Virus record (IMG/VR): IMGVR_UViG_3300033143_006101
Location: 1 to 64,000 of that record
Strand: one strand, 5' to 3'
Source: a virus
Length of the DNA: 64,000 bases
Position numbers and translations under genes: made by a program. Positions within the stretch are counted from its first letter, which is position 1; each line of letters begins with the position of its first letter. Below are positions 39,478 to 49,367 of the stretch, in pieces. The notes under the pieces are model-generated. The model worked only from the letters and a program-made list of their open reading frames with translations, was not told where the DNA came from and did no database searches.

Positions 39478-40839
39478 ATGACAACAGGAGGTAAATTTGA
39501 TTATCCATCTCTTCGTTTAGGAGAAATGTCTAAAGTTCAAGCTATTACATGGGGATTTGTTGTAAGTGTTAATCCAGAAGAACAAATGATGCGTGTTTCT
39601 CTTCCAGAACAAGATTATACAGTAACAGATGGTATTCCTATCAATAATATGATTACAATGGGTGGAGCAGGAGTAAGAATGATGCCAGTAGCAGGGCATA
39701 CAATAGCTCTTTTATTGAAACTTGAAATGCAGTATGTTCATATTGGATATGCACTAGAAGACATGAAAAAATTTACAGAGGATAAGTTTGGATCCAAACC
39801 TGCAACTATTGTGTTACAAAGGTATCTTGAAGAAGGAGAAGTACAACTTATAGGCTTAAATAAAAACGAAGTATTATTGTCTAATTCAGGTAGTATTTTA
39901 TTAAAAACTTCAGATAATAATTATTTAAAATTAGATAATGAATCAGATTCGTTAGATGCTCTTTTTAGAAGTATGAAGTTTGAACTTGATGGAGTACGTG
40001 TAAGAGCAGGGCAAGCTCGAAGAGCATTAAAAGGTTATGGTAGTGAAGATGTTAATATGGTTATAGATGAGAATGGAGAAGTAATTAAATCTACTGAACT
40101 TGAAGAAGATGACGAAGGCAATCTTGATTTACATGTCCCAATCCAGGAATTTTCCGTTTCAGTAGGAGTACAAAAAGAGCCTACAGGATTAGATAAAGAT
40201 CCTGATTTAAGTGATCCAAGCGGATCAAGCCCTTCCGTAGGACAAATAGCTATGTCTGATAGAGTACTAAAAGAGGATGGTACTCCTATGAAAATTTTAG
40301 ATAAATATGTTACTTTTATGATACGAATGGCTAATGGAGGAGGGTTTGCAGTAACCGAAGATAATTCTGCTTATATGTTAGATTATCGTGGTAAAAATTT
40401 TACAAAATTTGGTGCGGGAGAAGAAACTAAATCATTAAGAGCCGGAGATAGAAATGCATTTGAAGCTTCAACAAGTGGAATGAAAATATTTCATGAAAGT
40501 GGGATGTCTCTTGATATGCAAGCAGATGCTGAAGGAAAAGCAGAACTATTTATTACTGATAAAGAAGGAAGAGGTACAATCCAAAATAAGATGGGGTACA
40601 CAGTTAATATGGATGGATCCTATATTACACTTACTGGAAAAGAAATACATATTAATGCAGAAAAAGTCACTTTTGGAGGAATGCTTGCAGCAATAGCAGG
40701 AGATTCGGTTCTTAAAGCTGGATTAACGGCTGCAATGATAGATGCTCATGTGCATGCAGGACCAGCAGGACCTCCTATAGTACCGTTATCGCTTTCAGTT
40801 CAAAGTGGTGCAATAGTTGGTTTTGGCCTTACAATTTAA
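39478..40839 (+). CDS. Baseplate spike/central spike protein (gpV-like)
   Basis: The product has 453 residues. An N-terminal OB-fold-like part, ITWGFVVSVNPEEQMMRVSLPEQDYTVTDGIPINNMITMG, is typical of gp5/gpV. ILLKTSDNNYLKLDNESDSL and VNMDGSYITLTGKEIHINAEKVTFGG are the triple-stranded beta-helix spike type. The end has the HVHAGPAGPPIVPLS motif, where His residues could bind a metal at the tip. This is the tail tip that first pierces the outer membrane. It follows the hub, as expected. Confidence 0.8.
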   Translation: MTTGGKFDYPSLRLGEMSKVQAITWGFVVSVNPEEQMMRVSLPEQDYTVTDGIPINNMITMGGAGVRMMPVAGHTIALLLKLEMQYVHIGYALEDMKKFTEDKFGSKPATIVLQRYLEEGEVQLIGLNKNEVLLSNSGSILLKTSDNNYLKLDNESDSLDALFRSMKFELDGVRVRAGQARRALKGYGSEDVNMVIDENGEVIKSTELEEDDEGNLDLHVPIQEFSVSVGVQKEPTGLDKDPDLSDPSGSSPSVGQIAMSDRVLKEDGTPMKILDKYVTFMIRMANGGGFAVTEDNSAYMLDYRGKNFTKFGAGEETKSLRAGDRNAFEASTSGMKIFHESGMSLDMQADAEGKAELFITDKEGRGTIQNKMGYTVNMDGSYITLTGKEIHINAEKVTFGGMLAAIAGDSVLKAGLTAAMIDAHVHAGPAGPPIVPLSLSVQSGAIVGFGLTI

Positions 40840-40861
40840 ATTTCAATGAGAGATACTAATT

Positions 40862-41299
40862 ATGAGAGAAGGATTATTAATAGGATTAAAAGCATATAAA
40901 ACTACTGTATATTCTAAAAAAATAATTGCGGGAATTTTCCCCAAGATATTTGCAGAAATTTTAAAATCATTCATGACAAGAAATGCTATGGGAGATCCTG
41001 CTCCTATTGGTTATGATTGGAATAAGATAATGGAATTTCAAATAAATATGGGTACAATAATTGATCAAGAAAAATTTGATTATTTGGATAATGTGGTTCT
41101 TCAATTTTTAAAAAGTTATAGCTTTGTTATACCGCCTTATCGTTTTTTTATAGAACTTCCAGAAGAAGAAATAATTAAATATACTACTATTTGTGATGGG
41201 TTTAAAGGAAAAAGTTGGGATGATATAATAGATGTTTTTATTGATGCCACATATAATTTATTTAAAACAGGCACAATGCGAGATCAACCTTTAGAATAG
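40862..41299 (+). CDS. Hypothetical baseplate-region protein
   Basis: The product has 145 residues, helical, starting MREGLLIGLKAYKTTVYSKK and containing DNVVLQFLKSYSFVIPPYRFFIELPEEEIIKY. No domain is recognised. Position between the spike and baseplate genes, with a GAGAGATA ribosome site, suggests a baseplate component. Confidence 0.6.
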   Translation: MREGLLIGLKAYKTTVYSKKIIAGIFPKIFAEILKSFMTRNAMGDPAPIGYDWNKIMEFQINMGTIIDQEKFDYLDNVVLQFLKSYSFVIPPYRFFIELPEEEIIKYTTICDGFKGKSWDDIIDVFIDATYNLFKTGTMRDQPLE

Positions 41300-41309
41300 G
41301 AGAAAAGAG

Positions 41310-41798
41310 ATGGATAATGGAGGAAACGGAGAAGAACCTGGTGCTATTCAAATAACTGAACCAATTGTTTTTGAAATAGAGGCTCCTGTAATACCAGGAT
41401 TACCAGTTATCACTACTCCCCCGGGAGTAGGATTAGGTGGGGTGGCAATAAATATTCAATATATTTGTCCTTTATCTATTCATTGTGGAACAGATATTCC
41501 TTGTAATTTTACAAAAGCGATTGCTTTACCTTTATCATTACCATTACCAGTGTTTTCTTTTCCACCGTCTTTTGCTTTTCCAGTATTTGGATTCAGATTT
41601 GAAATACCACCTCCAATCTTTGTAAAATGCCCAGCATTTGAAGAGGAGGATGCCTCTGCTCAAACAGTGAAAGACGCAGAAGCTGCTCCTCCAACAGAAG
41701 ACCCAACTGAAATCCCAGCACCAGAAGATGCTTCTGTTGATTTAAGAGAGGGAGTAGTAACAGATAAGAAAATGGCTGATACACTTAAAAGTGGTTAA
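41310..41798 (+). CDS. Proline-rich baseplate-region protein
   Basis: The product has 162 residues. The middle is unusually rich in Pro, Phe and Leu (ALPLSLPLPVFSFPPSFAFPVFGFRFEIPPPIF) with flanking Cys pairs (ICPLSIHCGTDIPC, VKCPAF), and the C terminus is an acidic Pro/Ala tail. The GGVAINIQYICPLSIHCGTDIPC segment could be a small PAAR-like tip, but the match is weak. A membrane-active or tip protein is possible. No family is recognised. Confidence 0.55.
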   Translation: MDNGGNGEEPGAIQITEPIVFEIEAPVIPGLPVITTPPGVGLGGVAINIQYICPLSIHCGTDIPCNFTKAIALPLSLPLPVFSFPPSFAFPVFGFRFEIPPPIFVKCPAFEEEDASAQTVKDAEAAPPTEDPTEIPAPEDASVDLREGVVTDKKMADTLKSG

Positions 41799-41800
41799 AT

Positions 41801-42373
41801 ATGGCATTATTAAAAGCTACATTCACAGCTGAATTAGTAGCTGCTTTTTCTGCTCAAGCATGGGGTATAACAGCACAATTATTTACTAGTGCAGTTAACA
41901 ACTATATATTGTCAGCAACAGCAACTGTACCTGTTACTGGAACAGTAACTCCACCTTCAGGATCACCATATCCAGCTATAGGAACAGGAGTAGGTAATCC
42001 AGTAACAACAGCATCTGCTGGTCTCTACAGTGCTTGTATATCCGCTTTCGCTTCTCCATTATGGGCAACATTAGCAGGAATAATAGTACCCGCAATAGAA
42101 ACGCTGATGATAACATCTACTTTAGTTACTACTGTAACTGGAGTGTTGCAAGGAACAGGAACATTAGTAGCTTGGACAGCACCAGGAGGAGGAGCATTAT
42201 TAACAACAATGAACATTGCTTTTACAACCGGACAACTTTGGTCACAAGTAGCAGTAGATATCGCTGATGCTGTAGATATTTATCTAAAAACTGTAGTTGT
42301 ATCTACAGTAGATGCTGGTATTATTCCCCCATCATCTTGGGTAGGAACAGGTGCTGGAGGAGTTCTTTCATAG
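41801..42373 (+). CDS. Hydrophobic Ala/Thr-rich protein
   Basis: The product has 190 residues, starting two bases after the previous stop. It is very rich in Ala, Thr, Val and Gly, with long hydrophobic runs (LYSACISAFASPLWATLAGIIVPAIETLMITSTLVTTVTGVLQG). This may be a membrane-interacting or oligomeric beta-helix protein. It is surrounded by baseplate genes. No family is recognised, and an unstructured composition cannot be excluded. Confidence 0.55.
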   Translation: MALLKATFTAELVAAFSAQAWGITAQLFTSAVNNYILSATATVPVTGTVTPPSGSPYPAIGTGVGNPVTTASAGLYSACISAFASPLWATLAGIIVPAIETLMITSTLVTTVTGVLQGTGTLVAWTAPGGGALLTTMNIAFTTGQLWSQVAVDIADAVDIYLKTVVVSTVDAGIIPPSSWVGTGAGGVLS

Positions 42374-42382
42374 GAAAAAATT

Positions 42383-42856
42383 ATGGCATTAGATGCACAA
42401 ATAACTAAAGCAATTGAGGTATTAGAAACCGAAATCTATCAAGATGGGAATACTCCCAAAAAGGGAACAGATGCCCTAGCCGAAATGGTAGTAGTAGTTA
42501 AAGAATTAGTTACATCCAAAAAATATGTTATTAGTGAAAAACTAAGATTTCTAAATGAACGGAAATTATTATTACAAAATTATCAAACTCATTTAGATGA
42601 TTTTGCTACTAAAACTCAAATACAGCAAAAGTATGAATTATTCTATAAAAATTCAGGGACTGTATTGGATATCTCTGGATCCATGGATGAAATTAATTCT
42701 AATATTAATTTAGCGATGCAGGGCATTATTAGAAAATTAAGGGGATATCGTAGAGAAGTCGATGAGATCGCTTTTAGAATTACATTTCTATCTGATCAGC
42801 TGAGTTTTTGGAATGAAGCAACGGAAAAATTAACAGAATTAGAAGCGTTACTCTAA
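42383..42856 (+). CDS. Coiled-coil baseplate-region protein
   Basis: The product has 157 residues, almost entirely helical with heptads (AITKAIEVLETEIYQ-like N terminus, LRFLNERKLLLQNYQTHLDDF, LSFWNEATEKLTELEALL). It fits a small coiled-coil connector of the baseplate. It is followed by a weak promoter copy and the gp25-like gene. No family is recognised. Confidence 0.6.
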   Translation: MALDAQITKAIEVLETEIYQDGNTPKKGTDALAEMVVVVKELVTSKKYVISEKLRFLNERKLLLQNYQTHLDDFATKTQIQQKYELFYKNSGTVLDISGSMDEINSNINLAMQGIIRKLRGYRREVDEIAFRITFLSDQLSFWNEATEKLTELEALL

Positions 42857-42864
42857 TAAAAAAG

Positions 42865-42896
42865 TACTTAAAGTTACTTAAACTTTTACTATCTAT
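42865..42896 (+). promoter_or_regulatory. Weak putative phage promoter, copy 4 (wedge unit)
   Basis: TACTTAAA (42865-42872), 16 bases, then CTATCTAT (42889-42896). Each box matches six of eight positions. It ends only 17 bases before the GTG start at 42914, so the leader would be very short; treat as a weaker candidate. Confidence 0.4.
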
Positions 42897-42913
42897 TTAA
42901 ATAGGAGTTAAAT

Positions 42914-43354
42914 GTGGCAAGTGGATTACAAATAGTAAATGGAGATTTTGTTATAGGGCATACAGGAGCTGTTGAAATAGTTGAAAAAGGTCCTAAATGT
43001 CTACGTGATTTTGGAAAGATGCTTCAAACCAGTTCAGAATCTTCAGATAATCAAACAGAATACTTTAGGTATAATCCGACTTATGGTAGTCTATTAGATA
43101 AATTAATAACACATAATATGAGCAAAAGCACTATTCTAGAAATAGCAAGCTCTCTTTTATATGCTACAATACAAAATTATCTCGAATTACAGGAAACTAG
43201 AGACAATTTAACTGCAGGGGAAATTATAATAGATGTAAATTTTGATGTAAATTTTGATGTGCGTACCCCTGGACTTTTAGTAATCCCGATGTCGATAACT
43301 ACTTCAGAAGGAGTAACATATAATCTTGGGGAGTTTGAGCAGAGGTTCGTCTAA
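42914..43354 (+). CDS. Baseplate wedge protein, gp25-like
   Basis: The product has 146 residues, starting at GTG 42914 seven bases after AGGAG. The segment EKGPKCLRDFGKMLQTSS, then FRYNPTYGSLLDKLI and AGEIIIDVNFDVNFDVRTPGLLVIPMSITTSEG, matches the gp25/GPW family (Y-x-P-x-x-G-x-x-L, then V-x-V). These are conserved structural wedge proteins of contractile phages and type VI systems. Its stop overlaps the next ATG. Confidence 0.82.
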   Translation: MASGLQIVNGDFVIGHTGAVEIVEKGPKCLRDFGKMLQTSSESSDNQTEYFRYNPTYGSLLDKLITHNMSKSTILEIASSLLYATIQNYLELQETRDNLTAGEIIIDVNFDVNFDVRTPGLLVIPMSITTSEGVTYNLGEFEQRFV

Positions 43355-44817
43355 TGATTATTAAAAATACTAATGATATTCGTACAGATCTTTTAAATGA
43401 ATTAAATACAGCTCTACCTGATTTAGATCTAACAGAGGGTACTCCCGAAAGAGATATGTTTGTGGAAACTCCAATAACCGGACAACTATCTGGTATATGG
43501 GATGGTATTATCTATGCACAAAAATTATATGCTCCTTTAGTGTATTATGATGATCTAGAAGAAGATGAAATTAATCAATTTTGTTCAACATATAATGTAA
43601 TTCAACGTCCTGCAACATATTCTGCAGGCACAGTTACATTTTATACTTCAACAGAACCTGTTAATGATATTGTTATTGCAGATGGATCCGAAATAGCAAC
43701 TATCGGAGCAAATCCTGTACGATTTGTAGTAGATGGGACATATACATTATATGCAGCTAATCAAGTAGCTTATTATAATGCAGTAAATGAGAGATGGGAA
43801 ATAACAGTCAGTGTTAGAGCAATCAATGCTGGACCGGATGAAAGAACAGCTTCTGGTACTGTTACTAGTATTATATCTGACATAGATGGTATTGATGGTG
43901 TTAATAATGATGAATCAATTACTGGTGGAGAAGATGCAGAGACTGTTATTGAAAGATTAAGACGGGTTAATGAAAAATTTCAAGGTAGAGATTTAGGTGC
44001 TGATGCAGGATTAAGAAGCCATATTGGATTATATACACGTTATATAGATATAGTAGGAGCTAATGATCCCTTAATGGAAAGAGATGAGGGTCTTGGTGGG
44101 GCTATTGATATTTATATAATCGGAGAAGATTTAGAAACAAAAACAGATACTGTAAATATAACATCAACAGGACTTACTCTGTCTACTTCTGTTGTTAATT
44201 ATACATCAACTGGTATAACTTTTGAAAAGCAACCGGTCCATCAAATATCTGGTGTCGTAAAAAATGGAACAGTATTGAATACATCTTATTATACTTTATC
44301 TCAAGATACTGAAATACTAAGAAAATCTACTCAAGGATTTGATAAAGTTTTATTAACTTCTACTGGAATAAGTGCTATCGGTCCTTTTGCTGATGGGGAT
44401 GAGGTAAAAATTACATATAATTATAATAAGATGTTACATACTATAGAAGAAGATCTCAATTCAACAGGGAATCATTATCAGAATCGTGATTATTTACTAA
44501 GAGAAATGGATAAAGTATCAATAGCGGTATACATGAAATTTAAAGAGGTCTCGGGACAGGATTTTGATACGGTTGTAAGTTCGGTAGAATTAGAAGTAAG
44601 TACTTTTATTACAGGCATTAAAAATACAGGAGATGTACAGCTTGCTGACATTGAAGGTATAGTAAAAAAACATTCAGGTGTAGATAATGTAGATTTAACT
44701 ACAGCAGCTATAACGCCTACAGGAGGTGGTGTACTGTCTACACAAGGAGATATCTTATTAGGAAAGAATGAATATCCCGATCCAGGGATAATGACGTTTG
44801 AACGTTGGACTAGTTAA
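43354..44817 (+). CDS. Baseplate J-like wedge protein
   Basis: The product has 487 residues. It starts with the classical baseplate-J N terminus (TDLLNELNTALPDLDLTEGTPERDMFVETPITGQLSGIWDGIIYAQ), has RPATYSAGTVTFYTSTEPVNDIVIADGSEIAT, then DAETVIERLRRVNEKFQGRDLGADAGLRSH and the C-terminal DVQLADIEGIVKKHSGVDNVD. It forms the wedge body that connects the hub to the outer baseplate. Within it a repeated strand unit (TSTGLTLSTSVVNYTSTGITFEKQPV) is present. It is the last core baseplate gene before the glycan cassette. Confidence 0.87.
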   Translation: MIIKNTNDIRTDLLNELNTALPDLDLTEGTPERDMFVETPITGQLSGIWDGIIYAQKLYAPLVYYDDLEEDEINQFCSTYNVIQRPATYSAGTVTFYTSTEPVNDIVIADGSEIATIGANPVRFVVDGTYTLYAANQVAYYNAVNERWEITVSVRAINAGPDERTASGTVTSIISDIDGIDGVNNDESITGGEDAETVIERLRRVNEKFQGRDLGADAGLRSHIGLYTRYIDIVGANDPLMERDEGLGGAIDIYIIGEDLETKTDTVNITSTGLTLSTSVVNYTSTGITFEKQPVHQISGVVKNGTVLNTSYYTLSQDTEILRKSTQGFDKVLLTSTGISAIGPFADGDEVKITYNYNKMLHTIEEDLNSTGNHYQNRDYLLREMDKVSIAVYMKFKEVSGQDFDTVVSSVELEVSTFITGIKNTGDVQLADIEGIVKKHSGVDNVDLTTAAITPTGGGVLSTQGDILLGKNEYPDPGIMTFERWTS

Positions 44818-44872
44818 TATTTTTTTAATAGTTAATGAGATATAAAAACTTCGTAAGAAGGAGCAAAATGAG

Positions 44873-46111
44873 ATGAAAAATATTATTATTATAAGTCCGG
44901 ACACTGTTCCGTTGACTTTAAAAGAGGGTTACCCTCAAACAATTAAAGAAGGAAAGCATGAATATCCTATTAAAGATAAGTGCACCAGAACAACAGCTCC
45001 AGGTAAAAGAAGCTGGATGTTTGCACATCATTTGTCACGTCAAAAGGATTTCGATGTTACCTTATTAATCCCCGAGTTAAATTTCCCACAAAGGGAATTT
45101 ATCGACACATCAGAAATTAACTTCAATATTCAACCATATAATTACAGATCTGCAAACTGGGAATGGAGTGCTGAATTAGATAGGAGACTAAAGAAATATG
45201 ATTTTGTTATAGTTCAATCTACTTCAGGAACAGGTTTTATAAATTGTTCAGTATTACCAAGAACAGTTAATGTAATTTTAGATGGTTGGGTGCCTCTCTT
45301 AGCAGAACTTCCTTGTGCTTTATTAAGTTATGGTAGAATACACAGGAAAATTTTCTGGACAAAGAAATTTCTAAGTCAATATCAGGATTTAATACGCAGA
45401 GCTAATTGTGTTCTTTATGCTAATGAACGACAGCATTACTATTATGAAGGACAATTTTTTATGAATCAGAAATTAGATTGGAGTGCGTTTAAATTCTCTC
45501 CTCTTTTGAAAGTACCTTATGGCATAGATAAGCATGATCAAATTGTACCTCAACAATATGATGAAGAACTTAAATTATTATGGTATGGACCAGTGTATCC
45601 TTGGTATGCACCAGAAATGTTACTAAAAGCCGTCCAGGGTAGAAAGGATATTCTCGTAGATTTCGTTGGGATCGTACACCCTCGATTCAAAAAAGTTTAT
45701 AATTCTTATTTTAAAAAGTTTTTTGAAGAAGTTAAAGATGAAAAAAACATTCGTATTGTAGAAGAATATTGTGATGATGATACTTCATTATTCCAGGAAT
45801 ATGATGCTGGAGTTGTATTAGCAAGAAATTGGTTAGAAGAAAAATATTCACATAGATGTAGGATTTTAGATATGATTTCTAAAGGTTTTCCTGTAATTTT
45901 GAATGAGGGAAATGCTTTATATGAAGAATCCTCCGCGTTACGTCCAGCGTTACATCCAGTTTCTACCACACATCTTTTAGAAGACTTATTAGAAATTAAA
46001 GAAAATAAAGCCAATCTAAAAATATCACAAGATGATTTAAATTATATGTATGAAGCAATGAGTTGGGAGAAAGTACTCACTCCTGTAATTGAATATATTC
46101 GGAGGTTCTAA
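44873..46111 (+). CDS. GT-B type glycosyltransferase
   Basis: The product has 412 residues. It begins IIIISPDTVPLTLKEGYPQ and reads PGKRSWMFAHHLSRQKDFDVTLLI, then KVPYGIDKHDQ (typical N-P-x-G-I/D position), LLWYGPVYPWYAPEMLLKAV (G-x-x-Y/A-P) and an E-x-x-x-x-R/H-R-like RCRILDMISKGFPVILNEG. This is the GT-B two-Rossmann layout of GT1/GT4-like retaining transferases, which add sugars from nucleotide-sugar donors. It is the first gene of the cassette, with AAGAAGGAG upstream. Confidence 0.78.
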   Translation: MKNIIIISPDTVPLTLKEGYPQTIKEGKHEYPIKDKCTRTTAPGKRSWMFAHHLSRQKDFDVTLLIPELNFPQREFIDTSEINFNIQPYNYRSANWEWSAELDRRLKKYDFVIVQSTSGTGFINCSVLPRTVNVILDGWVPLLAELPCALLSYGRIHRKIFWTKKFLSQYQDLIRRANCVLYANERQHYYYEGQFFMNQKLDWSAFKFSPLLKVPYGIDKHDQIVPQQYDEELKLLWYGPVYPWYAPEMLLKAVQGRKDILVDFVGIVHPRFKKVYNSYFKKFFEEVKDEKNIRIVEEYCDDDTSLFQEYDAGVVLARNWLEEKYSHRCRILDMISKGFPVILNEGNALYEESSALRPALHPVSTTHLLEDLLEIKENKANLKISQDDLNYMYEAMSWEKVLTPVIEYIRRF

Positions 46112-46114
46112 TTT

Positions 46115-47185
46115 GTGGTGAAACAAAAGATATTAGTAGCAGGATCTGGTGGGATGATGGGATCTCATGCAGTAGATTATTTAATCAATAATTATGGAAA
46201 TGAATTTGAAGTGTACGGGGTGGACGATTTATCTGGATGCTACAAAGAAAATATTAATCCCAAATCAAAGTTTACTAAGATTGATTTAAGAGATGTAAAA
46301 GCAGTTAAAAAGTACTTTAAAAATAATTTTGGAAAAACAGGTATAGATTATGTGGTACATTACGCTTCTGCGGCTCATGAAATTAGGTCATTTTTTACTC
46401 CCATCGACAATATGTCTCGTAACGATGAGGCTTTCAGAAATGTTGTCACCTTTGCTTTAAAACATAAAGTAAAACATATAGTGTTTTTTAGTTCAATGAG
46501 TAGATATGGATCAGGAGTAGTAAAAGATGGAAATGGAAAAATAGTCATTAATCAAAAAGCACCATTTAGAGAATCTTATTTACCAGCTCCCGAAGACCCG
46601 TATGCATGCTCTAAAGTAGCATCGGAAAATCTATTACATGCATTACAAAATGTATTCGATTTCACTTATACTATTTGGATCCCTCACAATTGTTTTTCAC
46701 CGCGACAATATGTTGACCCATATCGTAATGTTTTAGCTATTTGGATGAATTTAGTACTATTAGGTAAAGAATGTGTTATCTATGGAACTGGGGAACAACA
46801 AAGAGCTATTTCTTGGGTGGATGATTTTAATCCTGTTATTTGCAAATCAATTATGGATCCAAAGACATATGGACAAGCATTCAATATTGGAGGAGATGAG
46901 AACAAATCTCTTAATGAATGGTATGATATTATAAGAGAAGTTACTGGATATGATAAAGAATCAGTACATTATGATCCTCGACCAGGAGAAGTCTTTAATG
47001 CATATTGTAAACATGATAAAGCAAAGCTTATGTTAGGATTTAAAAATGCTACTCCGTTTAAAGATGCTATTGCACAAATGTGGGAGTACTTTAAAAAGAA
47101 AGGACCGAGAAAATTTAATTATATAGATTATCTTGAGATTGAAAATGAAAAAGTACCAGTTACTTGGAAAAAGAAGTTATTTTAA
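46115..47185 (+). CDS. NAD-dependent sugar epimerase/dehydratase (SDR)
   Basis: The product has 356 residues. The N terminus has AGSGGMMGSHAVDYL (GxxGxxG Rossmann motif) followed by the acidic GVDDLSGCY that binds NAD. SSMSRYGSG supplies the catalytic Ser, and YACSKVASE is the YxxxK motif. This family converts nucleotide sugars, for example UDP-glucose 4-epimerase, GDP-mannose dehydratase and relatives. The RPGE and NIGG motifs fit. Start GTG 46115 has GGAGG at 46101-46105. Confidence 0.82.
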   Translation: MVKQKILVAGSGGMMGSHAVDYLINNYGNEFEVYGVDDLSGCYKENINPKSKFTKIDLRDVKAVKKYFKNNFGKTGIDYVVHYASAAHEIRSFFTPIDNMSRNDEAFRNVVTFALKHKVKHIVFFSSMSRYGSGVVKDGNGKIVINQKAPFRESYLPAPEDPYACSKVASENLLHALQNVFDFTYTIWIPHNCFSPRQYVDPYRNVLAIWMNLVLLGKECVIYGTGEQQRAISWVDDFNPVICKSIMDPKTYGQAFNIGGDENKSLNEWYDIIREVTGYDKESVHYDPRPGEVFNAYCKHDKAKLMLGFKNATPFKDAIAQMWEYFKKKGPRKFNYIDYLEIENEKVPVTWKKKLF

Positions 47186-47200
47186 TAAGGAGAAAATGAT

Positions 47201-47824
47201 ATGATACTATTTGGAGATAAGATAGTTCCTTGGGAAGCTCAAGAATTTTTAAAAATACTTACTATTATTCAAGCAAATACAGTCATAGATTATATACGAT
47301 TAAATATGCTATGGCAATGTGCTAAACAAGTAATTACTTTAGATGGGGATGCTGCAGAAGTAGGAGTTTATAGAGGAGGTTCTGCAAGATTATTATCTGA
47401 AGTGTTACAAGGTAACTTGCATTTGTTTGATACTTTTGAGGGAATGCCGGAAACTAATCCAAATATAGATGTGCATAACGAAGGAGATTTTGCAAAAACT
47501 TCAATTGAAAAAGTAAAAACTTTTGTTGAAGCAGGACCAGGATCTGTCTATATCTACCAAGGTATTTTTCCGGAAACTGTAGAAGATTTTGATGAGGATA
47601 TTACATTTAAATTTGTTCATATAGATGTGGATATCTATAAATCTACAAAAGAAGGTTTTGAATTCTTTTACGATAAAATGATTTCAGGAGGAATTATGGT
47701 ATGTGATGATTATGGATTTAAAACATGCCCAGGTGCTAAAAAAGCTGTAGATGAATTTTTTAAAGATAGAGATGAAAACCCAATTTATATACCAACAGGA
47801 CAAGCAATAATAATAAAATTATAG
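47201..47824 (+). CDS. TylF/macrocin-O-methyltransferase-like protein
   Basis: The product has 207 residues. DAAEVGVYRGGSARLLSEVL has the D/E-x-G-V-x-x-G-G motif, and DTFEGMP, KFVHIDVDIYKSTKEGFEFFYDKM and GGIMVCDDYGF with the DD pair match the TylF (macrocin O-methyltransferase) family, which methylates sugars or sugar-containing substrates using SAM and a metal. The length agrees with the family. It follows the epimerase by 15 bases. Confidence 0.82.
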   Translation: MILFGDKIVPWEAQEFLKILTIIQANTVIDYIRLNMLWQCAKQVITLDGDAAEVGVYRGGSARLLSEVLQGNLHLFDTFEGMPETNPNIDVHNEGDFAKTSIEKVKTFVEAGPGSVYIYQGIFPETVEDFDEDITFKFVHIDVDIYKSTKEGFEFFYDKMISGGIMVCDDYGFKTCPGAKKAVDEFFKDRDENPIYIPTGQAIIIKL

Positions 47825-47834
47825 GTGGTGCCAT

Positions 47835-48587
47835 ATGGATGCTTTAGATTTAATTATAATTAGTGGGCTTCCTAGATCAGGAACAACTTATATCCACAAT
47901 GCACTTGCCAGATATGGTAAGAAAAGTAATATATTTGGTATTAGAAACGTAGTTAGGAATAGTAGATTTTGTGATTTAGAATTAGAAGATCATCAGTATG
48001 TAGAAACAGATGCTTTTTATGATTCTCCTTATTTTTCTAATTTTTTACCTGATTATAAGTTGCCTCATTGGATAACAAGTGAACCAGCAATATGTAATAC
48101 ATATAATGGTGATTTGACAGATATTGTATTACTATTATTAAAACATTGGAGAATAAAATTATCTAATCCAACATTAACTGTAATTTATAAACATCCACAA
48201 GCCAGTTTTAGAATACCTTTAACATTACCAAATAATAAAATTCTTTATATTATATGCAATAGAGAAAAAGAAAACTGGAAGAATGCTGTAATAAAAGATA
48301 AATTTACAGATAGTGTAGATATAAATGCTGGTGCTCCATGGGTAAAAGCAAATTGGGGAAAGGAATGGAAAGAACCAATAGAATTAGATGATAGATTAAA
48401 TCATTTATATACTATTTGGAACACTATTAATAACAAAATATTATCAGATCCAAATTTAATCACATTCGAATTTAGTTATGAAAATCCCGAAAGAGACACG
48501 AATAAAATTTTAAGTTATTTAAATTTAAAAGAATTTGTAAAAGATGCAATAAAAAATTGGAAACCATTAAATAAAAAAGGACAATAA
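47835..48587 (+). CDS. Sulfotransferase-like protein
   Basis: The product has 250 residues. ISGLPRSGTTYIHNALARY (residues 9-27) is the P-loop-like PAPS-binding motif of sulfotransferases. KILYIICNREKENWKNAV resembles the second (R-D/N-x-x-x-x-x-x-S) motif, though the match is partial. The sequence length agrees with a small sulfotransferase of carbohydrate or protein substrates. It could instead be another P-loop transferase. Ribosome site AGGTGGT lies upstream. Confidence 0.7.
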   Translation: MDALDLIIISGLPRSGTTYIHNALARYGKKSNIFGIRNVVRNSRFCDLELEDHQYVETDAFYDSPYFSNFLPDYKLPHWITSEPAICNTYNGDLTDIVLLLLKHWRIKLSNPTLTVIYKHPQASFRIPLTLPNNKILYIICNREKENWKNAVIKDKFTDSVDINAGAPWVKANWGKEWKEPIELDDRLNHLYTIWNTINNKILSDPNLITFEFSYENPERDTNKILSYLNLKEFVKDAIKNWKPLNKKGQ

Positions 48588-49367
48588 ATGAATCTATTAG
48601 GTGGATCTTTATTCGTACATAACGGATTAAAATATGATTATTGTTTAAAAGAAGCTGTAGAGAGTCTTTTAGATTTGTGTGATGAAGTAGTTATACTTGA
48701 TGCCGAAAGTGACGATGGTACTTTAGATTTTTTACATAAAATGGCTAAGGAACATTCCAATTTAAAAGTATATGATCATGGAAAATGGGAATGTGCATCA
48801 GACTGGAATAGATTACGACTACTTGCTAATGAAACAAAAAATATATTAAATACCGAATGGCATTTCATGCTTCAAGCAGATGAAGTTATACATGAAAATT
48901 CTTTTGATGCAATTCGAAAAGCTATAAGTGATTCCCAAAAACACGATACTTTTTGGGGGTACAGAATAAATGTGTTTAAAGATTTTGATCATTATATAGC
49001 GTTTAATAGTAAAACCAAACCATGCGGGGATAAGATAATTAGATTAGGAAAAACGTATATTGATGCTATAGGAGATGCTGAATCATTAAGTCTAACACAT
49101 CATAGTAATAAATATTTATCAAAAATAATAATGTTTCATTATGGTATAATAAGAAAACCGGATATTATGTTAGATAAATATATAAGCATGCAATCATGGT
49201 TTTTTGATCATGGGAAAATAGATCCAAGAATATTAGAGATGAAAAAAACAGATGGAATATTTAAACCAGAAAAAATAATAGAAGGTATAACATTAGATAA
49301 ACTTAAATGGACACATCCTAAATATGCTGAAGAATGGGTAAAAGAACGAAGACATTTTTATGAATAA
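48588..49367 (+). CDS. Glycosyltransferase family 2-like protein
   Basis: The product has 259 residues, starting directly at the previous stop. CDEVVILDAESDDGTLDFL has the GT2 D-x-x-S-x-D-G-T pattern after a hydrophobic strand, and FMLQADEVIH supplies the second acidic motif (A-D-E). It is an inverting GT-A fold, with a C-terminal helical domain ending WTHPKYAEEW. Acceptor and donor are unknown. It precedes the GT2-GT9 fusion. Confidence 0.78.
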   Translation: MNLLGGSLFVHNGLKYDYCLKEAVESLLDLCDEVVILDAESDDGTLDFLHKMAKEHSNLKVYDHGKWECASDWNRLRLLANETKNILNTEWHFMLQADEVIHENSFDAIRKAISDSQKHDTFWGYRINVFKDFDHYIAFNSKTKPCGDKIIRLGKTYIDAIGDAESLSLTHHSNKYLSKIIMFHYGIIRKPDIMLDKYISMQSWFFDHGKIDPRILEMKKTDGIFKPEKIIEGITLDKLKWTHPKYAEEWVKERRHFYE